This document shows, piece after piece, positions 44,893 through 53,711 of a stretch of 64,000 nt of DNA (position 1 is the first letter of the stretch; each line of letters begins with the position of its first letter). Where the stretch lies: the NCBI RefSeq assembly GCF_000423925.1, contig NZ_AUIX01000038.1, forward strand, positions 1 to 64,000, in the 5' to 3' direction. This DNA is from Butyrivibrio sp. VCD2006 (lineage in GTDB: Bacteria > Bacillota > Clostridia > Lachnospirales > Lachnospiraceae). A program made the position numbers and the translations under genes. Under the pieces are notes generated by a model that was not told where the DNA came from, ran no database searches, and saw only the letters and a list, made by a program, of their open reading frames with translations.

Positions 44893-45624
44893 TTAGATTC
44901 CTGCAGTATGTTCCTTAGCCCACTTTTCCAATATCTGTAGCAGCTCATCAAATGACGCTGCGGTATAGTCTATAGCATACTCATTCATCGCCGTTTCAAC
45001 ATCTCCCTCCGGCATAAACCACATCGAAGCCATGCCGGCATTTTTAGCTCCAAGCATATCTGAAGAAAGTGAGTCCCCTATAACAATGCAGGATTCCTTT
45101 GGCTCCATAATTTTATCAAGGACCATGTCAAAATACTCAACTGAAGGCTTGTTCACGCCCATGTCCTCGCTAACGAATAAACCGTCTAAATATTTGTCCA
45201 TGCCGGTGGATTCAATCCTTCCCCTGGCGTTTATGGTAACGCCGTTAGTGATCACATATATTCTTGCATCCTTGATTTGCGCCTTCAATTTTTCCAAAAA
45301 TTCCAGCGCCCCATCAAGAAGCACGCCGTTTTCCGACATAGTCCTTATGAAATCGCTGTTGAGCTTAAGGGGATCCAAGCCTGTTGAATCGCCTTCGCAC
45401 TTTTCAAATATATAGTTGAACCTCATTGTAAAGAGCTCAGTCCGCGTAATATGGCCCTTTTCCAGCTCCATCCAAAGTGATTTGTTATATGCCTTGAAAA
45501 GCTTATAAATATCCTCTGAATAGGATAAGCCATTTTCCTGAAGCACTTTTCCAAGGGCTATGTACTCTGATGCATGAAAATCAAGTAAAGTCTGATCTAA
45601 GTCAAAAAGGAAATTGTTATGCAT
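44893..45624 (-). CDS. HAD phosphatase, YjjG-like nucleotidase
   Basis: A 243-residue HAD enzyme. Motif I is FDLDQTLLDF near residue 8, motif II VITNGV near 124, and motif III/IV IGDSLSSDMLGAKNAG near 182. Cap length and order match YjjG, a 5'-nucleotidase that clears non-canonical pyrimidine nucleotides. It stands before the SGNH gene, 100 bases apart, with its own start. A bidirectional terminator lies just upstream between it and parA. Confidence 0.85.
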   Translation of the reverse strand: MHNNFLFDLDQTLLDFHASEYIALGKVLQENGLSYSEDIYKLFKAYNKSLWMELEKGHITRTELFTMRFNYIFEKCEGDSTGLDPLKLNSDFIRTMSENGVLLDGALEFLEKLKAQIKDARIYVITNGVTINARGRIESTGMDKYLDGLFVSEDMGVNKPSVEYFDMVLDKIMEPKESCIVIGDSLSSDMLGAKNAGMASMWFMPEGDVETAMNEYAIDYTAASFDELLQILEKWAKEHTAGI

Positions 45625-45638
45625 TTGTACTCCATCTT

Positions 45639-45678
45639 AAAAGACGCTGATTCTGCAAATGCAGTTTCAGCGTCTTTT
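45639..45678. terminator. Strong hairpin terminator after parA
   Basis: GACGCTGA and TCAGCGTC flank an inner CTGC/GCAG stem; AAAA and TTTT lie on the two sides, so it can act in both directions. It lies 14 bases past the parA stop. Confidence 0.8.
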
Positions 45679-45691
45679 GCATTTATAAGTT

Positions 45692-46450
45692 TTACTTTCT
45701 CAGAAGTTCCTTTGAAAAATCGATATAATCCAGGCAAGTATTGCACTTAGGTGCATAATCTATCAGAAGTCTCTTATTTTCCTGGGCCTCTTTGGTCTTA
45801 ACACATTCCCTTATGACGGTCTTAAAGAGCTTTGTTCCCATCTGCTTAGCTGTCTTCTCGATGTCCTCTCTGGTATCGCGCTCAAGATTGGATCTGCCTG
45901 CGTATCTCACGAGAAGAAGTCCCGCGATTGAAAGATCCTTATTTTGTCTGCGTTTTACAGCCATAATGGTGTCATAAAGCTGGGAAATACCCTGAAGTGC
46001 GTATGCGTCTGCGGTAACGGGAATGATCACCTTGTCTGCTGCGATAAGGCAGTTGTATAGAATGATATTCAAGGATGGCGCAGTATCGATCACGACATAT
46101 TTATAGCCCTCAAGTCCTTCAAGCGCATCCTTGAGTCTGTAAAAGCCTTCGACATCCCCATCAAGCATTTTTTCCGCTTTAACAAGAAGCGGATCGGACG
46201 CTACAATATCGCCGTTTTCAGTGTGCTGGATAGCTTCGGAAATTGGCAGCTTTTCTGAGTCGATCATTACATCATAAAGTGTTGCTGCGTCGTCGATCTT
46301 AGCATCATAGGTGCTTGAGCTGTTCCCCTGCGGATCCGCATCTATTAAAAGTGTTTTAGCCTTCTGTCCAAGAATTCCTGCAAGATTGGTTGCTGTAGTG
46401 CTCTTGCCGATTCCTCCCTTTTGATTAGCTACAACGAATACAGTTGCCAT
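45692..46450 (-). CDS. ParA-family ATPase, orphan
   Basis: A 252-residue protein. A deviant Walker [14 protein letters not shown], lies at about 9-21, followed by [16 protein letters not shown] and [10 protein letters not shown] near 117. This is the Soj/ParA type used to position chromosomes, plasmids or protein complexes. No ParB or parS-like repeat is nearby. Instead a DUF6465-like gene sits 15 bases upstream on the same strand, which may be the functional partner. Confidence 0.88.
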   Translation of the reverse strand: MATVFVVANQKGGIGKSTTATNLAGILGQKAKTLLIDADPQGNSSSTYDAKIDDAATLYDVMIDSEKLPISEAIQHTENGDIVASDPLLVKAEKMLDGDVEGFYRLKDALEGLEGYKYVVIDTAPSLNIILYNCLIAADKVIIPVTADAYALQGISQLYDTIMAVKRRQNKDLSIAGLLLVRYAGRSNLERDTREDIEKTAKQMGTKLFKTVIRECVKTKEAQENKRLLIDYAPKCNTCLDYIDFSKELLRK

Positions 46451-46465
46451 TTTTTTCCTCCCCCA

Positions 46466-46723
46466 TTAAAATTCTACGCTGCCATTTATTTTCTCATTAA
46501 CAACATAGAATACCTTATGCTCCTCAGGCTTTACATAAACATCAACCTTTTCAATATCTGAATCGGCTACGCCTTTTGACAAAAGATCCTCTTTAATGCA
46601 ATTCAGAAGGTCATTCGTTCTGCGCTCTTTATCGCCAAACTGAATCACAACATTCTTTTGGGCAGTAGCAAAACCGCCAATGATTTCATTTGCTCTTTCA
46701 ACACTACTTTTTCTAGCCATCAT
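46466..46723 (-). CDS. DUF6465-like small protein, partner of ParA
   Basis: A protein of about 86 residues. The C-terminal pattern DVYVKPEEHKVFYVVNEKIN matches what I recall of DUF6465, common in Lachnospiraceae. The N-terminal part (SVERANEIIGGFATAQKNVV) is helical and basic. The start is at 46723 or the adjacent ATG at 46720, because GGGAGGAC lies just ahead; the longer frame to 46741 would put this site inside the gene. Encoded right before parA, it may replace ParB as the binding partner. Confidence 0.7.
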   Translation of the reverse strand: MMARKSSVERANEIIGGFATAQKNVVIQFGDKERRTNDLLNCIKEDLLSKGVADSDIEKVDVYVKPEEHKVFYVVNEKINGSVEF

Positions 46724-46821
46724 GTCCTCCCTCAAAAACATTATTTTCTGTCTATTTTAGCACTCAGATTGCTTGAAAAAAAGCTTTCATTCAAATACTT
46801 TCTTAACAGGAAAGATTTTAT

Positions 46822-46852
46822 TTTACCAGTGGTACTATCAGTGTATTATAAT
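46822..46852 (+). promoter_or_regulatory. Promoter with overlapping palindrome before the MFS-XRE operon
   Basis: TTACCA (46823-46828) and TATAAT (46847-46852) are 18 bp apart. The palindrome TACCAGTGGTA (46824-46834) overlaps the -35 box, a natural place for repression by the XRE protein encoded second in the operon. Confidence 0.55.
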
Positions 46853-46906
46853 TAGTAAAGGTCCCATATAAAATGAAGCCAGATAGAGATATTAAGGAGG
46901 CTTCAT

Positions 46907-48253
46907 ATGGAACAGAACAGCATTACATATAAAAACATTTTTAGTGACAGCAACTACAGGAATCTTCTACTCTCAGAGATGATCGACCGCTTTGGTGATT
47001 CAGTGGATGCTCTGGCATTTACATGGCTTGTGTATCAGATAACCGGAAGCGCCATGTGGTCTGCGATTGTGTTTGCACTTAACATGCTTCCAAATGTAAT
47101 AGTGCAGCCCTTTGCCGGAGCCATAGTTGAGAGACAGGACAAAAAGAAGGTAATAATCCTCACATACATACTAAGAGCTATAGTGATCTCGCTATTCGCA
47201 GTTTTGTATGTGCTTGGGCGCGTAAATGCACCGGTAATGGCGGTTTTAACGCTCCTTATCACAACAATTGAATCCTTCAGTCTTCCTGCGAACTCCGCCT
47301 TCACCGCGCAGGTTATCCGGAAAGAACATCTGACCTGTGGACTTAGTCTTTCAAAAATGCTGACAAGTGCAGCGACCATGATAGGTACAGGAATCGCCGG
47401 TGTGATCATTGCCGCGTGGGGCGCCGTTCCTGCCATGCTCATTGATATATCTACTTTTATCATTGCTGCGATGTTTATTTTGTTGATGAAAAATGAAAAG
47501 GCCTCGGATGCCAGGGTCACAGATGAAATTGAAGTAGGTATGTTTTCAGAGGAAGCTGAAGCAAAGGACAACTATGAGGAAACCGAATCAAGAGACAATT
47601 CCTCCGAAAAATTCATTGCTCTATTTACAGACGGAATAAGATATGTAGCAAAAACTCCGATCGTCAGGAATTTCTGCATACTGTGCGTTGCCCTAAACTT
47701 CATGTTGGTTCCGATAAATGCTCTTCAGGCGCCTATGGCTGAAGAAATCTTCAGGATGGGCGGAGAACTCCTTAGCTTTGGCGGCATATTTGCTTCGCTT
47801 GGAGGAATCGCAGGAGCTGCTCTTCTACCGGCGCTTTCGAAAAAGCTCTCACCTTTACAGGTAGTCTGTCGCGGAACAAGTGTCCTGGGTATGGGACTTA
47901 TGGGAATTGCCATGGGAAGTATAGTAAGCGGTAAAGCCATCCTATGCTACATTGTTGTCAGCGCATGCTTTTTTGGCATGACACTTGCAGCTACGCTTAT
48001 TGGAGGCATCATAGGAATTCAATTTATGAAATCGGTCGACAGCGAATATATGGCGAGGGCATCCGCAGTATTCAATGCATTTTCAACGGCGGCGATGCCG
48101 ATAGGATCACTTCTCGTCAGCGTTCTGGTGTCACGTATAGCAACGGACAGGCTTATGCTATTCGGATCAATATTTGCCGGAATTGTTTTAGCTGTAACGC
48201 TGATCTCACGACCGGTTCTGGAGAAAAGAGAGGAAATAACTCATGCAGCTTAA
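46907..48253 (+). CDS. MFS exporter
   Basis: A 448-residue, twelve-helix major facilitator protein. A substrate-type segment FADSVD-like DRFGDSVDALAFTWL lies in helix 1, and the conserved loop GAIVERQDKKKVI follows between helices 2 and 3. A long acidic loop (about 200-230) separates the two halves. This group, which includes macrolide and enterobactin exporters, pumps small molecules out. The stop overlaps the start of the XRE gene by 11 bases, so the two are co-translated. AAGGAGG lies 6 bases before its start. Confidence 0.85.
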   Translation: MEQNSITYKNIFSDSNYRNLLLSEMIDRFGDSVDALAFTWLVYQITGSAMWSAIVFALNMLPNVIVQPFAGAIVERQDKKKVIILTYILRAIVISLFAVLYVLGRVNAPVMAVLTLLITTIESFSLPANSAFTAQVIRKEHLTCGLSLSKMLTSAATMIGTGIAGVIIAAWGAVPAMLIDISTFIIAAMFILLMKNEKASDARVTDEIEVGMFSEEAEAKDNYEETESRDNSSEKFIALFTDGIRYVAKTPIVRNFCILCVALNFMLVPINALQAPMAEEIFRMGGELLSFGGIFASLGGIAGAALLPALSKKLSPLQVVCRGTSVLGMGLMGIAMGSIVSGKAILCYIVVSACFFGMTLAATLIGGIIGIQFMKSVDSEYMARASAVFNAFSTAAMPIGSLLVSVLVSRIATDRLMLFGSIFAGIVLAVTLISRPVLEKREEITHAA

Positions 48254-49361
48254 TTTAAGTGAAAACATAAAGAAATATCGCAAAGAAATGGGACTTACTC
48301 AGGAGGAGCTTGCTGAAGCCTTCGGAATTACGGTAGGTGCGGTGTCAAAATGGGAAAGCAGAAGCACTATCCCCGACATAATGACTCTTGTGGAATTGGC
48401 CGATTTTTTCAATATATCTGTCGATGTCCTGCTCGGTTGCAGCATTTCCTCGAAAAGCATAGACGACATAACCAAAAAGATAAATACGCTTCTCAAGGAA
48501 AATAAGTATGATGAGGCGATCTCCGAAACGGACAAGGCGCTGGTCAGATATCCCGCGAACTTTAATATCATCATTGAAGGCGCCAAAACCTACAACGTAG
48601 TCACTGCTGCGTGCGGATATAAAAAGTACCTGAATAAGACAATCGAACTGTATGAATCAGCACTTCGCCTGATATCTCAAAACACGAATCCTGACATTGA
48701 TGAGTTTTCAATAAGATTATGCATAGCTGAATTAAAGAGCCAGAATGACCCTAAAGAGGCTCTCGAGGAATTCAAAAAAATCAACTACATGGGAATTGCA
48801 GACATAAATATCGCAAAGATTCTGATGGAGACAGGCAGCTATGATGAGGGCATGGACAGATTCACAAGAGTCCTGGTGTCTATCCTCATAAAAAGCCTGC
48901 AGTATTCAAGCAGTGTAGCTATCGCCCTTGTTAAGACAGGTAAAAAGGCCAACCTCATGGAGGCCCGTGATATCGTGGACTGGTGCATCAAGCTTTATAA
49001 AGCAACAGCTGACAAAAATGTGAGCTATCTCACAAAGATGATTGCTGTTTTACTTGTTCTGAAGGGTATGATTTTTTCATGCCTCAGAGATTATGAAAAC
49101 ATGCGTCTGTGCATAGATGACGCCTACAAGCTTGCACTTAAGTTTGATAAATCCCCTGCCAACGGCATTGCCGGAAAAATCAGATTCTGGCATGCTGCAG
49201 ATGATTACAAGCCCCTTATATACGATGAACTCGGTTCCGGGGCAGTTCAGAGTATAGACTCTTTATTCACGCAGGCTCCGCATCCCATCAGCCCTATGCC
49301 TGATAAGATTATTAAGATGATGGAACCTGCTGAAAAATACTGGAATGAGGTGAAAAAATGA
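48243..49361 (+). CDS. XRE-family regulator with TPR-like C-terminus
   Basis: A 372-residue protein. The helix-turn-helix at about 5-60 reads MGLTQEELAEAFGITVGAVS then KWESRSTIPDIMTL. A helical repeat region follows (KYDEAISETDKALVRYPANF and similar, roughly 90-350), resembling TPRs. It overlaps the MFS exporter gene, so it likely controls that exporter, perhaps through the palindrome at 46824-46834. It has the same design as the regulator at 3612-4658. It ends directly against the convergent GNAT gene. Confidence 0.85.
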   Translation: MQLNLSENIKKYRKEMGLTQEELAEAFGITVGAVSKWESRSTIPDIMTLVELADFFNISVDVLLGCSISSKSIDDITKKINTLLKENKYDEAISETDKALVRYPANFNIIIEGAKTYNVVTAACGYKKYLNKTIELYESALRLISQNTNPDIDEFSIRLCIAELKSQNDPKEALEEFKKINYMGIADINIAKILMETGSYDEGMDRFTRVLVSILIKSLQYSSSVAIALVKTGKKANLMEARDIVDWCIKLYKATADKNVSYLTKMIAVLLVLKGMIFSCLRDYENMRLCIDDAYKLALKFDKSPANGIAGKIRFWHAADDYKPLIYDELGSGAVQSIDSLFTQAPHPISPMPDKIIKMMEPAEKYWNEVKK

Positions 49362-49916
49362 TCAGAGACCTGGCTTCCATTCATTTTTCAGAAGTCTGTA
49401 TTCGATGCGTGTTTTCATACGACCATCGTGCCATTCGTAATCGATATGCTCCGCTTCTTTTATCAGGCCGTTCTTTTGCATGACGCGCTCGGAGCGGGAG
49501 TTTTCTTTAAGGCATCCGGTTGTAATCCTGTACACGTTGTTATCAGTAAATGCAAATTCCAAAACCTTCTGTAGCGCCTCAGAAGTATATCCATTTCCCC
49601 AGAATTTTGGGTAAGTGAAGTACCCCAAATGAACAATTTTTCCTACAGGTGTATCGTCAACTAGTGTATAGCCTATGCTTCCCACCTGCTCATGAGTATC
49701 TTTTAATTCCATGTTAAGAAAATAAAATTGCCGATGATCACTCTTCATGTCAGCAAGCACATCCTCGAACTCAGCCTTGGCCGACTCGCGATCATCGAGC
49801 TTGATGTCCTGCATATAGTACATAGTTTCATCATCGGTTTTCAATTTGTAATATGCTTCAAAGTCAGATTCCACATAGTCTCTAAGGCATAATCTTTCTG
49901 TTTCAAGCTTAATCAT
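49362..49916 (-). CDS. GNAT acetyltransferase, RimJ/RimL-like
   Basis: A protein of about 184 residues. It opens MIKLETERLCLRDYVESDFE, has the acetyl-CoA loop YFTYPKFWGNGYTSEALQKV and ends with YRITTGCLKENSRSERVMQK. The start at 49916 is preceded by GGGAGACATCA; a longer frame to 49982 has no binding site. It is the third GNAT of this accessory zone. It is convergent with the XRE gene with no space between the stop codons, so no terminator fits between them. Confidence 0.85.
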   Translation of the reverse strand: MIKLETERLCLRDYVESDFEAYYKLKTDDETMYYMQDIKLDDRESAKAEFEDVLADMKSDHRQFYFLNMELKDTHEQVGSIGYTLVDDTPVGKIVHLGYFTYPKFWGNGYTSEALQKVLEFAFTDNNVYRITTGCLKENSRSERVMQKNGLIKEAEHIDYEWHDGRMKTRIEYRLLKNEWKPGL

Positions 49917-50091
49917 TGATGTCTCCCGGGTAAAATAGTTTGGATTTTCAAGTATTATATCCGCTATTGAATAGGCAGGCAAATTTCACTCTGTTATATC
50001 CGAATCCCCTTCACGCATATCTGCCTACTGCTCCAAGTGCGCCTCCAAGCGCCACTAAAACAAAACTCATTTTTCATTTCCTCTTATGTTT

Positions 50092-50766
50092 TTATTTCTT
50101 CAATAGTGTTAGAAGTTCTGATAAATCAGCAATGGTATAATCCTGCCAGCAATCAGTGCCGGCGCCCTCCCTGTCGACAAAGGCCGTCTTCATGCCTGCT
50201 GTCTTGGGGCCAATGATATCATCATTTCCTGTGTCGCCTACAAACAAAAATTCCTCCGGCAAGAAATCATTATCCGCTACAATTCTCTCATAGAAGCGGA
50301 GTTCAGGTTTATAGCATCGTTGATTTTCTGAAGTATAGATTTTACCTACAGAAACATTATTCTTTTTCATTACGCTTTCAAGGACATCATCATCTGTATT
50401 CGAGCCAATAAAGACCTTGTAGTGATTTTTTAACTCATCAAGCACACTTGTGACCTCCGGAAAAGCTATACGGTTTGAAGCCTCTGATAAGAGCTCGTCT
50501 GCGTCTGCTCTGGCGTCCCTATCCACGCTATATCTGTCATAAAGCATCTGATTTCTGGCAGTAAATATCTCCCGTTCAGTCATAAACGTATCATAGCCCA
50601 CAGTATGGGCAACATAAAAAGGTTTCCACTCTTTCAGGAATGCCTCTTCATCGACCTCTATTCCAAGATCTGTTATATACTTCATAATTGTTCTGGCGGA
50701 ACCTCCCCTTGTGAATTTAAAGAGAGTTCCAAATGCATCAAATACTATTGCTTTTATTGGTCCCAT
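50092..50766 (-). CDS. HAD hydrolase, 2-haloacid-dehalogenase/phosphatase type
   Basis: A protein of about 224 residues. Motif I is IVFDAFGTLFKF near residue 6, motif II IGSNTD near 113, and motif III/IV LFVGDTGNDDIIGPKTAG near 172. This looks like a small-molecule phosphatase of HAD subfamily I; the substrate is unknown. The start is uncertain: 50766 is favoured by AAAGGA upstream, but ATGs at 50787 and between are possible. A relative lies at 44893-45624. Confidence 0.82.
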   Translation of the reverse strand: MGPIKAIVFDAFGTLFKFTRGGSARTIMKYITDLGIEVDEEAFLKEWKPFYVAHTVGYDTFMTEREIFTARNQMLYDRYSVDRDARADADELLSEASNRIAFPEVTSVLDELKNHYKVFIGSNTDDDVLESVMKKNNVSVGKIYTSENQRCYKPELRFYERIVADNDFLPEEFLFVGDTGNDDIIGPKTAGMKTAFVDREGAGTDCWQDYTIADLSELLTLLKK

Positions 50767-50850
50767 TTTCATCCTTTGTTCCATCATAGCTTTCGTGAAA
50801 GCATATTACTTCTCATAATTCGGCCTGGGATATTGTATATTTTGATATTT

Positions 50851-51660
50851 TCATGGTTTTGTAGCAATCATAATATCTATACAGTGTTTATGCGGTACAC
50901 CACCGCTATTGCAATCATATATGACCTCATTCATTTGAGATATTACCCAATCGTGATAATAAGTGAAAATCTCTCCTGATTTCCAGGAGTATCTATAAGA
51001 CTTTTTCTTTTTATCGCTCACCTCAATAAAAGGCTTATCAACAAATACCTTAATTGCATTTAGGCCATTTTCATTGGTGTGCTCTTTTAAATGGTCAATG
51101 ATGCCCTCTCTTAAGTCCGGCTTCATATAGTCAAATACACCACTGCTGAAAATGATGTCATAGTTATCCTGAAGTCTGTAGTCATTTAAGTCTGCTTGGA
51201 AAAAATCCACATGTACTCCGGCTTTTTCAGATAACCGTTTTCCTTTTTCGATACCATCAGCTGATAGATCAAATGCTGTCACCTGGTAACCATTTTTGGC
51301 AAAAAATACTGCATCTTTTCCTTCGCCACATCCAATATCAAGTACCTTCAATGGCTTAGTTGGAGCTTTAAGTTTCATGATCTCATAGCAGGTTTCATTA
51401 GGCTGCAATCCCCAGAAGTACTCTTCTTCTTTGTACCTGTCATCATAATAACCATGGGTTTTAAATTCATATCCAAGCAGCGCATCAACGGAAGTATGCA
51501 ATATATCTGCAATCTGTGGCAATAAATATACTTCCGGACAACTGGATTCATTTTCCCATTTTGAAACAGCCTGATAACTCACATGAAGCTTATCAGCTAA
51601 CCCCTGTTGCGTTAACCCCAGTTCTTTTCTTTTTGTAACGATTACATTCCCTATATTCAT
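50851..51660 (-). CDS. Fusion of XRE helix-turn-helix and SAM-dependent methyltransferase
   Basis: A 269-residue protein. The N-terminal 60 residues are a DNA-binding domain (GLTQQGLADKLHVSYQAVSK then WENESSCPEVYLL). Residues 75-265 form a class I methyltransferase: motif I VLDIGCGEGKDAVFFAKNG near 108, acidic loop AFDLSA, FFQADLNDY and IIFSSGVFDYM. The methyltransferase half resembles TehB-type enzymes linked to tellurite and toxic-compound tolerance. Joining the two suggests a regulator that senses or uses SAM, or a self-controlled resistance enzyme. Confidence 0.82.
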   Translation of the reverse strand: MNIGNVIVTKRKELGLTQQGLADKLHVSYQAVSKWENESSCPEVYLLPQIADILHTSVDALLGYEFKTHGYYDDRYKEEEYFWGLQPNETCYEIMKLKAPTKPLKVLDIGCGEGKDAVFFAKNGYQVTAFDLSADGIEKGKRLSEKAGVHVDFFQADLNDYRLQDNYDIIFSSGVFDYMKPDLREGIIDHLKEHTNENGLNAIKVFVDKPFIEVSDKKKKSYRYSWKSGEIFTYYHDWVISQMNEVIYDCNSGGVPHKHCIDIMIATKP

Positions 51661-51799
51661 AAGTCTTTTTCCTCCATGAATATATTCTAAGCATACGATT
51701 ATGCGATTCCTATAACTTGCTTGCTTAGTTTCGCTTGCAAATTCTACCAGTAGTTGAGTTAAAAAATAGTCCTAAGGACGGGGATAGTGGGTCATAATG

Positions 51800-51853
51800 A
51801 AAATGAACCGCAAACCCAAGTTTCTGGGGCTATTGAAAAATGAACCGCAAACC
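51800..51853. repeat. Direct repeat of 17 bp in a short gap
   Basis: AAAATGAACCGCAAACC occurs at 51800-51816 and 51837-51853, 37 bp apart. The copies lie between the HTH-methyltransferase gene and the DUF554 gene, near imperfect GGACGGGG / CGTCCC inverted arms. Confidence 0.5.
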
Positions 51854-51870
51854 TCGTCCCTTGGGGGCCG

Positions 51871-52587
51871 TCACAAAAATGGAATATACGCTGCAATTAC
51901 TGCGACAATCAGTGCCGGGAGCATATTTGCAACTCTTACTTTTTTGCCCCAAACAAGATTTACGCCTACGCAAAAGATCAGCACTGATCCGATAAGTGAT
52001 AGATTGGAAATCGCCGCATCGGTCATTATCGGAGATACAAGCTTTGCCAGAAGGGTTATCGTTCCTTCCAAAATGAACACGGGAATTACAGAAAATGCGC
52101 AACCTTTTCCCATAGATGCCGTCATTATGGCAACGATGATGAAGTCCAGAACCGCCTTGACTGCAAGCGTGGAATAATCACCGCTAATTCCATCCTGAAT
52201 TGCTCCTACAATCGCCATTGCGCCGATACAAACCGTAAGTGAAGCAGTCACAAATGCATTTACAAATTCAGCATCCTTGCCATTACCGGATTTTATCTTA
52301 AGCCATTCCCCAAATCGCTCAAAAGCAGCCTCTATTCCTACAAGCTCTCCTATGATGGTTCCAACGGCAAGGCTGATAACTATCAGCATCGACCCGCTTC
52401 CGACAAGAGCATTATTCTCTATCTTCATCATTTCTTCAATGGCTCCGGATATCGCTATGAAAAGCGTACTTATTCCGCATACCTTGCACAGTGCATCCTG
52501 CTGTTCCTGTGAAAATAGCTTCCCTGTGATATTGCCCAATAGCCCTGCAATGATGATAGCTATACTATTTATTATCGTCCCCAACAT
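51871..52587 (-). CDS. DUF554 membrane protein (YdfK-like)
   Basis: A 238-residue protein with about seven membrane helices. It opens MLGTIINSIAIIIAGLLGNI, has GTIIGELVGIEAAFERFGEW and FVNAFVTASLTVCIGAMAIV. This matches DUF554, a family of putative transporters with no proven substrate. AAAGGTATG-type context precedes its start. It stands alone, with 1.37 kb of gene-free repeat DNA upstream. Confidence 0.85.
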   Translation of the reverse strand: MLGTIINSIAIIIAGLLGNITGKLFSQEQQDALCKVCGISTLFIAISGAIEEMMKIENNALVGSGSMLIVISLAVGTIIGELVGIEAAFERFGEWLKIKSGNGKDAEFVNAFVTASLTVCIGAMAIVGAIQDGISGDYSTLAVKAVLDFIIVAIMTASMGKGCAFSVIPVFILEGTITLLAKLVSPIMTDAAISNLSLIGSVLIFCVGVNLVWGKKVRVANMLPALIVAVIAAYIPFL

Positions 52588-52821
52588 ACCTTTTCTCCTT
52601 GAATGTGTGTTTTATCAGGAATTCTTGACTGTTTGTTTTATTAGGGATCCTTGAATCATTGATATTTATGGCAATGATTTTAGGAATGTAACTTCAGGAA
52701 TGTATCTTGTCCTCGCAACTGCTATGATATCTCGGTTTGTTGTGAAAAACAATGTATGCCTTGTTTCAGGGCGTTTTGGGTTTTGGGGAATTTTTGGTTA
52801 ATCTTGATATAATTCTATTTG

Positions 52822-52957
52822 AAACTTGGGAAGGTTAGTAACGTGGGAAGTCCAGTAACTGGAGAAGACATGCAACAAGGGAAGGCTCGTAACTAGAGAA
52901 GACATGCAACGAGAGAAGGCTTGTAACTATAGAAAACTTGTAACTAGAGAAGGCTTG
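52822..52957. repeat. Tandem 17-bp repeats, about eight copies
   Basis: Units such as TAACTAGAGAAGACATG, CAACGAGAGAAGGCTTG and TAACTAGAGAAGGCTTG follow one another at 17-bp steps, with a 34-bp higher-order alternation in the middle. No reading frame or hairpin is associated. Confidence 0.75.
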
Positions 52958-53041
52958 TTCGCGCCAACCAGTGCTTCAAACCATAAGACTCTTCCCGCAG
53001 GTGTTTATCTGCCTGCTCTTTTGGGCAGATATGTGGATCGC

Positions 53042-53365
53042 AGCAGGTAGTTTAAACGTAATTGACATGCTATAATTTTTGTTTTCTAAAATGACAGCAG
53101 TTGAATTCGGCATAGGTCGCATGCCTTGATTTCTAATTTTCAAATTAGTAGCAGGCGAATTCGACTTAAAATGACTGCTACAATTCTCGTTTACTCTAAT
53201 AATAGCAGACGAGATACATCAAGATTGTCTGCCTTAATTCACATTTTTCTAAATAACAGCATGTGAACAGGATCTAAATCACATGCCGAAAATCCACATC
53301 TCCCCAATAGTAGCAGACTAGAAATCTCTCAAAACTAAACTATTTGAACAAATCTGCAACAAGAT
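53042..53365. repeat. Six tandem 54-bp hairpin repeats with co-varying stems
   Basis: AGCA lies at 53042, 53096, 53150, 53204, 53258 and 53312, exactly 54 bp apart. Within units the opposite arm lies about 22 bases on: GTAGCAG/CTGCTAC (unit 3), GCAGAC/GTCTGC (unit 4) and GCATGTG/CACATGC (unit 5). The arms differ between units but match within a unit. Linkers are AT-rich and share TCTAATAAT-like ends. No open frame runs through it. Confidence 0.75.
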
Positions 53366-53380
53366 TTCTTTTTTAGGCTA

Positions 53381-53662
53381 GTTTGTTGCCAACAGAGACG
53401 ATTGGACCGATTTCAGGTTTCTCTTAGAAGCGCTGTTGGCAACAAACCAGTGTGTGTTATGTGGAATTGTTGCCATTAAGAGTTTCAAGTTTATTACGAT
53501 GGCAACAAACTAAGAAAGCTTTTCTTGAATTATTGCTTCTCAAACAACAAAAGCATCACAAAGCGACTTGCTTGTTGCCATTCTATTTTTTGAAGTAAAA
53601 AATTCAGTGCCTACAACAAAAAAACAGCAACAAAATGTTTGCTCACAAACAAATTTGTTGCC
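53381..53662. repeat. Hairpin repeats with GTTGCC/GGCAAC stems
   Basis: GTTTGTTGCCAACAG (53381-53395) and CTGTTGGCAACAAAC (53433-53447) are perfect 15-bp inverted arms. TTGTTGCCAT (53467-53476) and ATGGCAACAA (53499-53508) form a second hairpin. Further left arms lie at 53571 and 53654, and a lone copy at 55563. Spacing is 83-105 bp. Confidence 0.7.
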
Positions 53663-53711
53663 GTCTCAATTATTTGACCCCTTTTTATCTGTTCCCTTTA
53701 CCTGACTCTGT

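Noticed and set aside
47035-47571. 178-codon open frame on the minus strand
   Set aside because: Antisense shadow of the MFS exporter gene.
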